A stretch of 12,405 nt of DNA from Desulfobacteraceae bacterium (GTDB lineage Bacteria > Desulfobacterota > DSM-4660 > Desulfatiglandales > Desulfatiglandaceae): the NCBI GenBank assembly GCA_013203065.1, contig JABMQV010000832.1, positions 1 through 12,405 of the forward strand. Reading direction: 5' to 3'. Position 1 is the first letter of the stretch. The number at the start of each line of letters is the position of its first letter. The notes beneath the pieces were generated by a model. The model worked only from the letters and a program-made list of their open reading frames with translations, made no database searches and was not told where the DNA came from. The position numbers and the translations under genes were made by a program. Shown here one piece after another: positions 5,781 to 12,405 of this stretch.

Positions 5781-6305
5781 TTACTCAACCAGTTCCACAT
5801 TCCAATAGAGATAATCCCTCCAGGACTGCGGCACTTGCTTGAAGCCAATGGTGATCTTTAGGGCGGGGAGCCAGGTAGGGCGGGAAGCTTTACGGACAAG
5901 CCTCATACCCACCTCATTCGGGGTATGGCCGCCCTTTTTCCTGTTGCACCTAATGCAGCAGGTCACGATATTGGTCCATTCGGTCTTGCCCCCCCGATAT
6001 TTGGGTATGACATGATCGTAGGTGAGCTCTTCTGAAGGGAATCGCCTGCCGCAGTATTGGCACTTATATTTATCCCTCGCATAGATGTTCTGCCGTGAGA
6101 ACTTGATGGGACTCTTTGGTCTTTTTACCAGCTTGAGGAGCCGGATCACTGAGGGCAATTTGATGGCAAAGCTGACCGAGTGAATTTCCCGGTTATATTC
6201 TTCAAGGACCTCCACCTTTTCCAACATCAAGAGGGCAATCGCCCTCTTCCAGTTGATAACCCTCAGGGGTTCATATGTGATGTTGAGAAGTAGTACCTGT
6301 TCCAT
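5781..6305 (-). CDS. Small HNH endonuclease-domain protein
   Basis: The 174-residue product has an HNH (beta-beta-alpha-metal) nuclease domain at about 75-125. CQYC at 82-85 and CIRC at 117-120 would hold the structural zinc; D97-H98 of the DHVIP motif, N112 and the Asn after the second Cys pair (N121) form the HNH core. The N-terminal part (MEQVLLLNITYEPL-VINWKRAI) and the C-terminal SWRDYLYW are typical of a widespread stand-alone HNH family found in bacteria without restriction partners; its role is unknown. I chose the ATG at 6305; the frame extends to a TTG at 6323, and neither has a strong Shine-Dalgarno. No methyltransferase, intron or phage gene is nearby, so a homing or restriction role has no local support. 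Confidence 0.85.
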   Translation of the reverse strand: MEQVLLLNITYEPLRVINWKRAIALLMLEKVEVLEEYNREIHSVSFAIKLPSVIRLLKLVKRPKSPIKFSRQNIYARDKYKCQYCGRRFPSEELTYDHVIPKYRGGKTEWTNIVTCCIRCNRKKGGHTPNEVGMRLVRKASRPTWLPALKITIGFKQVPQSWRDYLYWNVELVE

Positions 6306-6384
6306 TGGTATGATCCCGGCCAACTGGGTTAGAAATTCTCATTCTAAAAGGAAATGCCTTACCTGCTCCAGACTGTATTTGTGT

Positions 6385-6413
6385 TATTTAGCCTAAAAAA
6401 AACAAAAAATCAA
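6385..6413 (-). promoter_or_regulatory. Possible promoter for the HNH gene
   Basis: On the minus strand TTGATT (6413-6408) and TAAATA (6390-6385) are 17 bases apart, a moderate sigma70-like match (4/6 and 3/6). The spacer is an almost pure T tract on that strand, as is common in bendable, AT-rich promoters. The surrounding gap 6306-6551 (246 bases) holds no other recognisable element. Confidence 0.3.
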
Positions 6414-6551
6414 GAATAAAATCGAATATAAGCCCCTCTTCACTCCCTAACCACCAAATAGATCGTCATAAGACTCAAGACCTTAGAAAAGTGCAAGCCC
6501 TCCAAACGTCTCAATAAGTCCGGGAGAAATAATCGGATTCTTGGAGTGAAA

Positions 6552-7673
6552 TCACTTGATCTTTGTAAGGGCAGACTTGATCTCTTCCCTGCCCAACTCG
6601 CCCTCCTGGGCCAGACGCGATTCCAGAGCGGCCTTTGCCTGTGGACCGCCCAGCCTTCCCAGGGCCCAGGCGCACATACCCCGAACTGTTTCGTCCGGGT
6701 GATCGTCCATCACCCGGGTCAGGAGTGGAACATGCCCCCGGTCACCCAGATTTCCCAAAGCCCTTGCAGCGTTCATCTGCCATTTTGCAATGTTTTTCCG
6801 GGAAATATAGAAGGTCAGGGGCCAGACCTTGTTCACGTAGTGATCTTGGGGCATGGTAAGCAAAGTATCCAATCGAAAGTCCGAGGCCCTTCCAGCAAGA
6901 CTTTGGTTTTCCGACAGATCCTGGTTTATCCATAGCTGGTTCCTTGGGCAGACCTCCTGGCAGCGATCACATCCGTACACCCATGTCCCCATGGGTTCAC
7001 GCAGATCCGTCGGCGTAATCCCGGCGCCGTAATAGGTGTTGAAGGCGATGCATTGAAACGGATTCATTTTCTTAGGGGAGTAGAGGGCTCCGGTGGGGCA
7101 CGCCGCCAGGCACGCATTCTTGCACCAGGAAGGGCATCCCAGCTCAATCGAGGGATCATCGGGTTCGATTTCCGTGTCTATCAGTATGGGGATGCTTTCA
7201 AGCCATGAAGCCCCCAGCATACCCCTCCTGGCGTAGACAAAACAATTCTTGCCATAAGTTACAAGCCCTGCCCGGGCAGCAGACATGCGCGCCGGGATCT
7301 CCTCGTCAAAATAGAAACGAATCCCTTCCTGTTTCATGAGGGCAAAAAAGTCCTTGATCCTTTGGTGTTCGACCCCCCTTTCTTTCCTCTCATCCACCTG
7401 ATAGCACCGCCCGATCTTTCCGATAAGCTGGGGCGGGAACCTCTGACGGTGGTAGTTGCGGATAAGGACCAGGATCGATTTCGCCCAGGGATATCTCTCA
7501 TGGGGAGAGGCGCCCCGCCTGACATTGAAACGGTCAGTCATGACCCACTCATACATATCCGGGCGGGACTCGATCTCCTCAATATATAAATCCAGGGGTT
7601 CCGAACTTGTAAAACCCATGTCTTCAAAGCCAAGTTCCAGTGCCCTGTGCCGCAACCGTTCCTTCAAATTCAT
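6552..7673 (-). CDS. QueG-like double [4Fe-4S] reductase with C-terminal HEAT-like repeats
   Basis: This 373-residue cytoplasmic protein resembles epoxyqueuosine reductase QueG, a cobamide and [4Fe-4S] enzyme that makes queuosine in tRNA. An N-terminal catalytic-like domain (about 1-175) contains YFDEEIPARMSAARAG at 121-136, aligning with the QueG 'D-x2-P' segment, and YGKN at 140-143. Cysteines follow: C180, C184, C188, C192-P, then C208, and C235-x2-C238-x3-C242-P (GCDRCQEVCP, QueG-like). Residues 296-355 form two HEAT-like repeats, as in QueG. QueG's first cluster is normally Cx2Cx2Cx3CP; here each early gap is three residues. The protein could be a QueG paralogue with another substrate. 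AAGGAGG just upstream decides the ATG at 7673, although the frame is open to 7937. It diverges from the AbfD-like gene. Confidence 0.75.
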   Translation of the reverse strand: MNLKERLRHRALELGFEDMGFTSSEPLDLYIEEIESRPDMYEWVMTDRFNVRRGASPHERYPWAKSILVLIRNYHRQRFPPQLIGKIGRCYQVDERKERGVEHQRIKDFFALMKQEGIRFYFDEEIPARMSAARAGLVTYGKNCFVYARRGMLGASWLESIPILIDTEIEPDDPSIELGCPSWCKNACLAACPTGALYSPKKMNPFQCIAFNTYYGAGITPTDLREPMGTWVYGCDRCQEVCPRNQLWINQDLSENQSLAGRASDFRLDTLLTMPQDHYVNKVWPLTFYISRKNIAKWQMNAARALGNLGDRGHVPLLTRVMDDHPDETVRGMCAWALGRLGGPQAKAALESRLAQEGELGREEIKSALTKIK

Positions 7674-7763
7674 ACTCTGCCTCCTTGAGTTATTTGTCGT
7701 AGATGGTTTATCCGCTCTGACAAACAAATGCAAGCCTTTCTGCCTTCCCCTCCTCCTATCCAC

Positions 7764-7792
7764 TTGACACAAACCTTCCCTTTCCCTATCTT
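7764..7792 (+). promoter_or_regulatory. sigma70-like promoter for the AbfD-like/cupin operon
   Basis: TTGACA (7764-7769) and TATCTT (7787-7792) are separated by 17 bases (6/6 and 4/6). The predicted start near 7799 leaves a leader of about 150 bases that contains the inverted repeat at 7881-7895. Confidence 0.5.
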
Positions 7793-7880
7793 CAGTTCTG
7801 AAATATTGTCGGCGGCGGCGACAAAACACGCAACATATTCCAAGACATAAAACAATACGCCAGCATCTTCTGTGTTGATA

Positions 7881-7905
7881 TGCCACGAACTGGCACGGGT
7901 ATTTC
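7881..7905 (+). promoter_or_regulatory. Inverted repeat overlapping a sigma54-like -24 element
   Basis: TGCCA-CGAAC-TGGCA (7881-7895) is a perfect 5-bp inverted repeat flanked by a second complementary pair, GTTGA (7874-7878) and TCAAC (7904-7908). The right half is part of TGGCACG, identical to the sigma54 -24 consensus. The matching -12 position, ten bases after the GG, reads TTTC instead of TTGC. It lies at a plausible distance (about 35 bases from predicted start to ATG). The imperfect -12 makes this only a candidate. Confidence 0.25.
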
Positions 7906-7951
7906 AACAAGCAGTAACCTTGAGTTGAACCCCACATTCCAGGAGGAAATC

Positions 7952-9400
7952 ATGACCTTAATGACAAGGGACCATTACCTCTCAACCCTCAAAGAACTAC
8001 CCCATTCCGTCTTTATCCAGGGAGAGAGGGTTGAGAGTATCGTGGATCATCCCATATCAAGACCGCCTGCCATGGCCATGGCTGAGACATACCATCAGGC
8101 CCAACAGGAGGATATGAAATCGTTGTTTACTGCCCAATCCCATATAACGGGAGAAACAATAAATCGCTTTACGCACATACAGCACAGCACCGAGGACCTG
8201 ATCAAGAAAATCTTGATGTTGAGGGAGATGGGCAGAAGGACTGCATGCTGTTTTCAGCGCTGCGCAGGTCTTGACTGTATGAACACCGTGTTTGCCATCA
8301 CCCATGAAACGGATCAGGAGTTCGGAACCCAGTATCACCCTCGTTTTATCGATTTTCTGAAATATATACAGACAAATGATCTCGTGACCGCGGCCTGCAT
8401 GACAGACACCAAGGGTGACAGAGGCCTCCCGCCTTCAAGACAGGAAGATAAGGATCAGTATTTACATATGGTGGAACGGGCGAATGGCGGCATAGTGGTG
8501 AGGGGAGCAAAACTGCATATCACAGGCGCGGTCAACTCACATGAATTGATCGTGGTACCCACAAGAGCGCTCCAAGAGGAGGATAAGGACTATGCCGTGG
8601 CCTTTGCAGTCCCCGCGGATACCAGGGGCGTGACCTTCATTTACGGTCGTCAGCCCTCCGACACCAGACGTCTTGAAGAGGGCCAATGGGATGTCGGCAA
8701 TCTCTATTACGGCGGGTGTGAGGCCATGGTCGTCTTTGATGACGTATTTGTCCCGGAGGAAAGGATATTCATGAAAGGGGAATATGCCATGGCTGGCCGC
8801 CTGGTGGAGCTCTTTGCCGCACACCACAGGGCCAGTTACGGAGGGTGTAAGGTGGGGGTGGGTGATGTCCTAATCGGTGCCACAAGCGCAATAGCCGAGG
8901 CACAGGGAACAGAAAGGGCTTCCCACGTAAAAGATAAGTTGGCTGAGATGGTCCATCTTAATGAGACCCTACATTCCGGCGCATTGGCAAGTGCCCTCAA
9001 AGGCTTTTCCACTCCCAGTGGCGCTTATGCGGTAGATTCTCTCTTGGCAAATGTCTGCAAACTAAATGTTACCCGCTTCCCCTTTGAAATATCCCGCCTG
9101 GCACAGGACATAGCGGGCGGCATTCTGGTTACCATGCCCTCTCTCAAGGACAAAGATGATCCCCACATCGGCAAATATGTAAGAAAATACCTCGTGGGAA
9201 AAGAAGGCACGGATGGCGAAAAACGGGGACGGATACTGAGGCTCATCGAAAATCTGACCCTGGGAACGGGGGCGGTATCCTATCTTACGGAATCGATCCA
9301 TGGCGCCGGTTCTCCCCAGGCCCAGAAGATCATGATCACACGGTTTGCTGACCTGGAAGCTGCCAGATCCTACGCCTTCAGGTTATGTGGAATCGAGTAA
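7952..9400 (+). CDS. 4-hydroxybutyryl-CoA dehydratase / vinylacetyl-CoA isomerase family (AbfD-like)
   Basis: AbfD is a homotetrameric FAD and [4Fe-4S] enzyme that dehydrates 4-hydroxybutyryl-CoA to crotonyl-CoA by ketyl radical chemistry. The 482-residue product has the family's near-usual length and an acyl-CoA dehydrogenase-like fold. The cluster ligands known from Clostridium aminobutyricum (C99, C103, H292, C299) have clear counterparts: C100-x3-C104 in CCFQRC, and H292-x6-C299 in HHRASYGGCK. Q102, Y296, K300, E257 and T191 match other residues reported as important there, and ESIHGAGSPQAQ at 447-458 is the conserved C-terminal motif. AGGAGG at 7941-7946 sets the start. The fold is shared with flavin-dependent 4-hydroxyphenylacetate 3-hydroxylases, but those lack the cluster ligands. 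The cupin gene follows after 24 bases. No CoA-transferase, dehydrogenase or ligase is in view, so the true substrate is open. Confidence 0.88.
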   Translation: MTLMTRDHYLSTLKELPHSVFIQGERVESIVDHPISRPPAMAMAETYHQAQQEDMKSLFTAQSHITGETINRFTHIQHSTEDLIKKILMLREMGRRTACCFQRCAGLDCMNTVFAITHETDQEFGTQYHPRFIDFLKYIQTNDLVTAACMTDTKGDRGLPPSRQEDKDQYLHMVERANGGIVVRGAKLHITGAVNSHELIVVPTRALQEEDKDYAVAFAVPADTRGVTFIYGRQPSDTRRLEEGQWDVGNLYYGGCEAMVVFDDVFVPEERIFMKGEYAMAGRLVELFAAHHRASYGGCKVGVGDVLIGATSAIAEAQGTERASHVKDKLAEMVHLNETLHSGALASALKGFSTPSGAYAVDSLLANVCKLNVTRFPFEISRLAQDIAGGILVTMPSLKDKDDPHIGKYVRKYLVGKEGTDGEKRGRILRLIENLTLGTGAVSYLTESIHGAGSPQAQKIMITRFADLEAARSYAFRLCGIE

Positions 9401-9424
9401 AACCGAGACATTCTGGAGGAAAAA

Positions 9425-9736
9425 ATGATTTTTTGGGACTTGGAAAAGCTGCCATTAGAGGAATTCAGACCGGGGATCATGAGTCGGGCCGAAATGGGAG
9501 ACAACCTGATAATGGTGTGCATGAAGATAGATCCGGACAAGGAAGACAGGGGGCACCATCATCCCTATGACCAGTGCGGCATCATTTTGGAAGGCAAAAT
9601 AGAGATGTTTGTGGAAAAGGAAAAAAGGGTGCTCAATCCAAATGATGCCTATTTCATTCCCGCCGGCGAGCATCACGGCTGGAAGACGTTTGAGGGACCG
9701 GTAAGACTCCTTGATATATCACCCAGGCAGACCTGA
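9425..9736 (+). CDS. Small single-domain cupin protein
   Basis: The 103-residue product is a one-domain cupin (beta barrel with a likely divalent metal site). Motif 1 is GHHHPYDQCGIILEG at 43-57: H44 and H46 and Q50 would be ligands, with Gln in the usual Glu position. Motif 2 is PAGEHHGW at 79-86, with H84 (or H83) as the last ligand. There is no signal peptide. GGAGG at 9415-9419 supports the ATG at 9425. It starts 24 bases after the AbfD-like gene with no room for a promoter, so the two are very probably co-transcribed. Cupins of this size act as isomerases, dioxygenases or small-molecule binders; which applies here cannot be told. A role on the same substrate as, or in protecting, the radical enzyme is an inference from position only. 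Confidence 0.85.
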   Translation: MIFWDLEKLPLEEFRPGIMSRAEMGDNLIMVCMKIDPDKEDRGHHHPYDQCGIILEGKIEMFVEKEKRVLNPNDAYFIPAGEHHGWKTFEGPVRLLDISPRQT

Positions 9737-9865
9737 TCCTCCCGGCCCCGCCTTTCAACAAGCCTTCACGGCCAAATCAAAATTGAACACCCTTCCCGAA
9801 ACGGAACCTGGTGGTCAAAGGACTCTGGGCTGACAACCGTTCTTACGGAAAGCTATTCTGTACCC

Positions 9866-10342
9866 TCAGCCTCTATCGCCCGGGCCGTTATCCATGGGCG
9901 GCAGCGGAAGATCACCCATCCAGATAGTCTTATCGTCAACGCCCTTTATTTCAACACTATCCCAGTAGGTATACATGTATCCGAAGAACGCTCCCTTGGG
10001 CCCAAAGATTTTCCACAGCTCCGGCACCCAATTGATATTGGCATTTAACCATTTCACCAACGACTCCACGACCGATTTCTTCGTAACCGGCACCCATTTG
10101 TCAGAAGTGATCCTTCGGCCATCGATTTTTGTATCAAACATCACGGCCGAGGGATTGTCCACCGCGAGACCCGCGTAATAGACACTGTAATTCTGCCAGT
10201 TCTCTACCAGGTCATCTATGGTCATCTTCCCCATGGCCGGTTTGAGCGTGCCATAGTTCTTGAGCATTGCACAACCTGCCATCAGACCGAGAAAAACGAC
10301 GATCACAAAAATCGATTTAGTCAAATCCCTTTTCTGCTTCAT
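9866..10342 (-). CDS. Lipoprotein of unknown function downstream of an RND pump gene
   Basis: The 158-residue product has a lipoprotein signal: MKQKRDLTK, a hydrophobic core and the lipobox LMAG-C with Cys24. The mature part is rich in aromatic residues (several Trp and Tyr, e.g. ENWQNYSVYYAG, WKIFGPKGAFFGYMYTYWDS) and I do not recognise a domain. GGAGGTG at 10354-10348 supports the ATG at 10342 over an in-frame ATG at 10360. The residue after Cys24 is Ala, not Asp, so by the E. coli +2 rule it would go to the outer membrane. It begins 35 bases after the RND pump stop on the same strand, so it is probably the last gene of the efflux operon and may be an accessory subunit. There is nothing recognisable in the 129 bases that separate it from the convergent cupin gene. 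Confidence 0.75.
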   Translation of the reverse strand: MKQKRDLTKSIFVIVVFLGLMAGCAMLKNYGTLKPAMGKMTIDDLVENWQNYSVYYAGLAVDNPSAVMFDTKIDGRRITSDKWVPVTKKSVVESLVKWLNANINWVPELWKIFGPKGAFFGYMYTYWDSVEIKGVDDKTIWMGDLPLPPMDNGPGDRG

Positions 10343-10377
10343 TTCTTCACCTCCAATCATTATTAACCCCTTCCGGA

Positions 10378-12405
10378 CTACCCGGTGGGCGCCTCTTCGG
10401 GGGCATTTGATTCTCTCAATCCCTCCGGGGCATGCTTCCCCTTCTGCCCCCGCTCCCTGATCTTCTCGATAACGACGAAAAGTACGGGCACCAACAAAAG
10501 GCTCAGAAATGTAGAGGCTATCATCCCGCCGAACACTGCGGTTCCGAGGGAATGGCGGCTGGCAGCCCCCGCCCCTTTTGCCACCACCAAGGGAACCACG
10601 CCAAGAATAAACGCAAACGCCGTCATCAGGATGGGCCTGAGACGCAATCGGGAGGCCTCCAGGGCCGCTTCTACCACAGATGCCCCCTGTTCACGTTTTT
10701 CCTTGGCAAACTCCACGATCAAAATGGCGTTTTTGCTGGCAAGGCCTATGAGCATTACCAGACCTATCTGACAATAGACATCATTGACAAGGCCGCGCAA
10801 GGATTGGGCCAGCAAGGCCCCAAGTATCGCAAGGGGCACTGCAAACATGATTATCAGGGGAAGCGTCCAGCTCTCGTACTGGGCTGCCAGAAAGAGAAAG
10901 ACAAACACCAAGGCCAATCCAAATATGACCGGCGCCTGCCCGCCCGCCTTTTTTTCCTGATAGGCCACCCCGGTCCATTCATAACCATAGTCATCGGGCA
11001 AGACCTTGTCGGCAAGACGCTCCATTGCCTCGATGGCCTGACCCGAGCTGTATCCGGGGGCCGCCCCCCCCTGGATAGCGGCTGTTCGATAGATGTTGTA
11101 ATGCTTCACCGTCTGAACTCCCCGTATCTGCTTCACCTTGATGAGGGCACTTAGGGGCACCATCTCTCCCAGCCGACTGCGAACATAAAGCCTGGAGATG
11201 TCCAGACGATCTGAGCGGAAGTCTTTTTCCGCCTGTGCGTATACTCGATAGATACGCCCAAATTTGTTAAAATCGTTGACATAAAGGGCGCCCAGGTAGG
11301 TCTGCAGTGTGTCAAAGATGTCAGAGATATCGACATCCATTGTTTTGGCCTTGGTGCGATCAAGGTCAATATAGAACTGGGGGAAATTCACTGCAAAGTT
11401 TGTGGTGAGGGGAAGGAGTGCTGGCTCCTTTGCAGCATTTTGAATCATTTTTTGGGTCACTTCGTTCAATGTGTCTAAGCTCCCGCCCGTCAGGTCCTGA
11501 AGTTCAAACTCAAATCCTCCAGTCTGACTGAGCCCCTGGATAGGGGGCGCATTAAAAACCGCCACCATGGCCTCTGAAATACCGGCGGTCTGTTTACGTA
11601 CACTGGCCATGATCCCGTTTACGCTCAGCGCGGGTGTCTTCCGTTGATTCCACGGTTTCAGGACCACGATGATTGAGCTCGTATTAGGAACATTGATGTT
11701 GTTTATGAGATCAAATCCACCGATGGTCAACACGTCAGCCACCCCGGGGGTTTTACGGAGGATTTTTTCAATCTTGTTGGCAACCTTTTCGGTACGTTCC
11801 AGGGACGATCCTTCCGGACCGATGGGGAAGACATAGAAGTAGCCCTGATCCTCGTCCGGCACAAAACCTGTGGGGACAACATGGAAAAGGTAATAGGTAA
11901 CGCCCAAGAGGCCTACGAATACAAGGGCTACAATGACCCAGAGCTTTATGAGGCCCTTGACCCATCCCACGTAAACGTTTGTGCACCAGTTGAACGTCTG
12001 GTTGAATTTTCTGAAAAACCAGCCATGTTTTTTTTCGGGCCCAAGCAGGAGGGCGCATAGGGCTGGGCTCAGGGTAAGTGCGTTTATGGCGGAAATACCG
12101 ACTGAAATGGCAATGGTGAGGGCAAACTGTTTGTAGAGTTGGCCCGTGGTCCCCGGCATAAAGGCAACCGGCACAAACACGGCCATAAGCACCAAAGTGG
12201 TAGCAATAATCGGGCCGACTACCTCCCGCATGCCCTCTATGGCGGCCTCCATCGACCCCATCCCCTTTTCTTCGATAAGGCGGGATACGTTTTCCACCAC
12301 CACGATCGCATCATCCACCACAAGACCGATGGCCAGGACCACCCCGAAAAGGGTGAGTGTGTTAATGGAAAATCCCAACGCCATCATTACGGCGAAGGTC
12401 CCCAC
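10378..12405 (-). CDS. RND multidrug efflux pump inner-membrane subunit (AcrB/HAE1 type), 5' end outside window
   Basis: These 675 codons are the C-terminal two-thirds of an AcrB-like proton antiporter (full length usually about 1,030-1,070 residues). The frame is open through the window edge, so the true start lies beyond 12405. Key residues of the proton relay are present: D31-D32 in GLVVDDAIVVVEN (AcrB D407/D408, helix 4) and K558 in GLASKNAILIVEF (AcrB K940, helix 10). Between them lie helices 5-7, the second large periplasmic porter/docking region with GFVPDEDQGY near 175-184, and helices 8-12 at the end. The tail after helix 12 is short and charged. A membrane-fusion protein would be expected upstream, outside the window; the unknown lipoprotein follows 35 bases downstream. 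Substrate specificity cannot be inferred. Confidence 0.95.
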   Translation of the reverse strand: MGTFAVMMALGFSINTLTLFGVVLAIGLVVDDAIVVVENVSRLIEEKGMGSMEAAIEGMREVVGPIIATTLVLMAVFVPVAFMPGTTGQLYKQFALTIAISVGISAINALTLSPALCALLLGPEKKHGWFFRKFNQTFNWCTNVYVGWVKGLIKLWVIVALVFVGLLGVTYYLFHVVPTGFVPDEDQGYFYVFPIGPEGSSLERTEKVANKIEKILRKTPGVADVLTIGGFDLINNINVPNTSSIIVVLKPWNQRKTPALSVNGIMASVRKQTAGISEAMVAVFNAPPIQGLSQTGGFEFELQDLTGGSLDTLNEVTQKMIQNAAKEPALLPLTTNFAVNFPQFYIDLDRTKAKTMDVDISDIFDTLQTYLGALYVNDFNKFGRIYRVYAQAEKDFRSDRLDISRLYVRSRLGEMVPLSALIKVKQIRGVQTVKHYNIYRTAAIQGGAAPGYSSGQAIEAMERLADKVLPDDYGYEWTGVAYQEKKAGGQAPVIFGLALVFVFLFLAAQYESWTLPLIIMFAVPLAILGALLAQSLRGLVNDVYCQIGLVMLIGLASKNAILIVEFAKEKREQGASVVEAALEASRLRLRPILMTAFAFILGVVPLVVAKGAGAASRHSLGTAVFGGMIASTFLSLLLVPVLFVVIEKIRERGQKGKHAPEGLRESNAPEEAPTG

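Noticed and set aside
5781..6305. HNH protein as part of a restriction, homing or toxin system
   Set aside because: No methyltransferase, intron structure, immunity gene or phage marker is adjacent; the gene sits alone between housekeeping-type genes.
7674..7937. N-terminal extension of the QueG-like protein to 7937
   Set aside because: The extra 88 codons are Arg/Cys-rich and cover the divergent promoter region; AAGGAGG directly precedes the ATG at 7673, and the protein then has normal QueG length.
7880..7951. N-terminal extension of the AbfD-like protein to 7880
   Set aside because: The ATG at 7952 has a perfect AGGAGG, and the numbering of the Fe-S ligands then agrees with characterised AbfD.
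10432..11154. 240-codon plus-strand frame antisense to the RND pump
   Set aside because: It is a shadow of the pump gene, whose transmembrane helices and proton-relay residues are unmistakable.

Overview
The window looks like a chromosomal segment of an anaerobic Gram-negative bacterium, most likely a Desulfobacterota-type (former deltaproteobacterial) lineage. The evidence for this is indirect: lipoprotein and Sec signal peptides, an AcrB-type RND pump, a cobamide/Fe-S reductase of the QueG superfamily, and an oxygen-sensitive 4-hydroxybutyryl-CoA dehydratase-type enzyme, all in DNA of intermediate G+C content. Most lines of evidence are protein-family recognition by eye; no database search was possible. 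I see no tRNA, rRNA, CRISPR array, insertion sequence or phage gene.

Layout. (1) 1-1893: the 5' part of a minus-strand DUF481-type secreted protein, a 396-base non-coding divergent region with two back-to-back sigma70-like promoters and a hairpin-rich leader, then two plus-strand periplasmic proteins, a YtfJ-like thioredoxin-fold protein and a cyclophilin-type peptidyl-prolyl isomerase. (2) 1994-5216: a candidate peptidoglycan-recycling block. nagZ (minus) diverges from a murU-like sugar-1-phosphate nucleotidyltransferase and an amgK-like sugar kinase (plus, 25-base gap). Together they could release MurNAc, phosphorylate it at the anomeric carbon and convert it to UDP-MurNAc, as in the anabolic shortcut of Pseudomonas. 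(3) 5339-6305: a HIT-family hydrolase convergent with a small HNH nuclease. (4) 6552-9736: a QueG-like double [4Fe-4S] protein with an unusual first cysteine motif, divergent from an AbfD-type radical dehydratase/isomerase and a small cupin that form a tight pair. (5) 9866-12405: a lipoprotein of unknown function directly downstream of the 3' two-thirds of an RND multidrug pump gene that runs off the window edge.

The most interesting points are the nagZ / murU-amgK arrangement, in which the nucleotidyltransferase carries an extra hexapeptide-repeat C-terminus; the AbfD-like enzyme with all four Fe-S ligands intact but no visible 4-hydroxybutyrate pathway genes and a cupin partner instead; the non-canonical Cys spacing in the QueG homologue; and the structured, possibly attenuator-like leader upstream of ytfJ.
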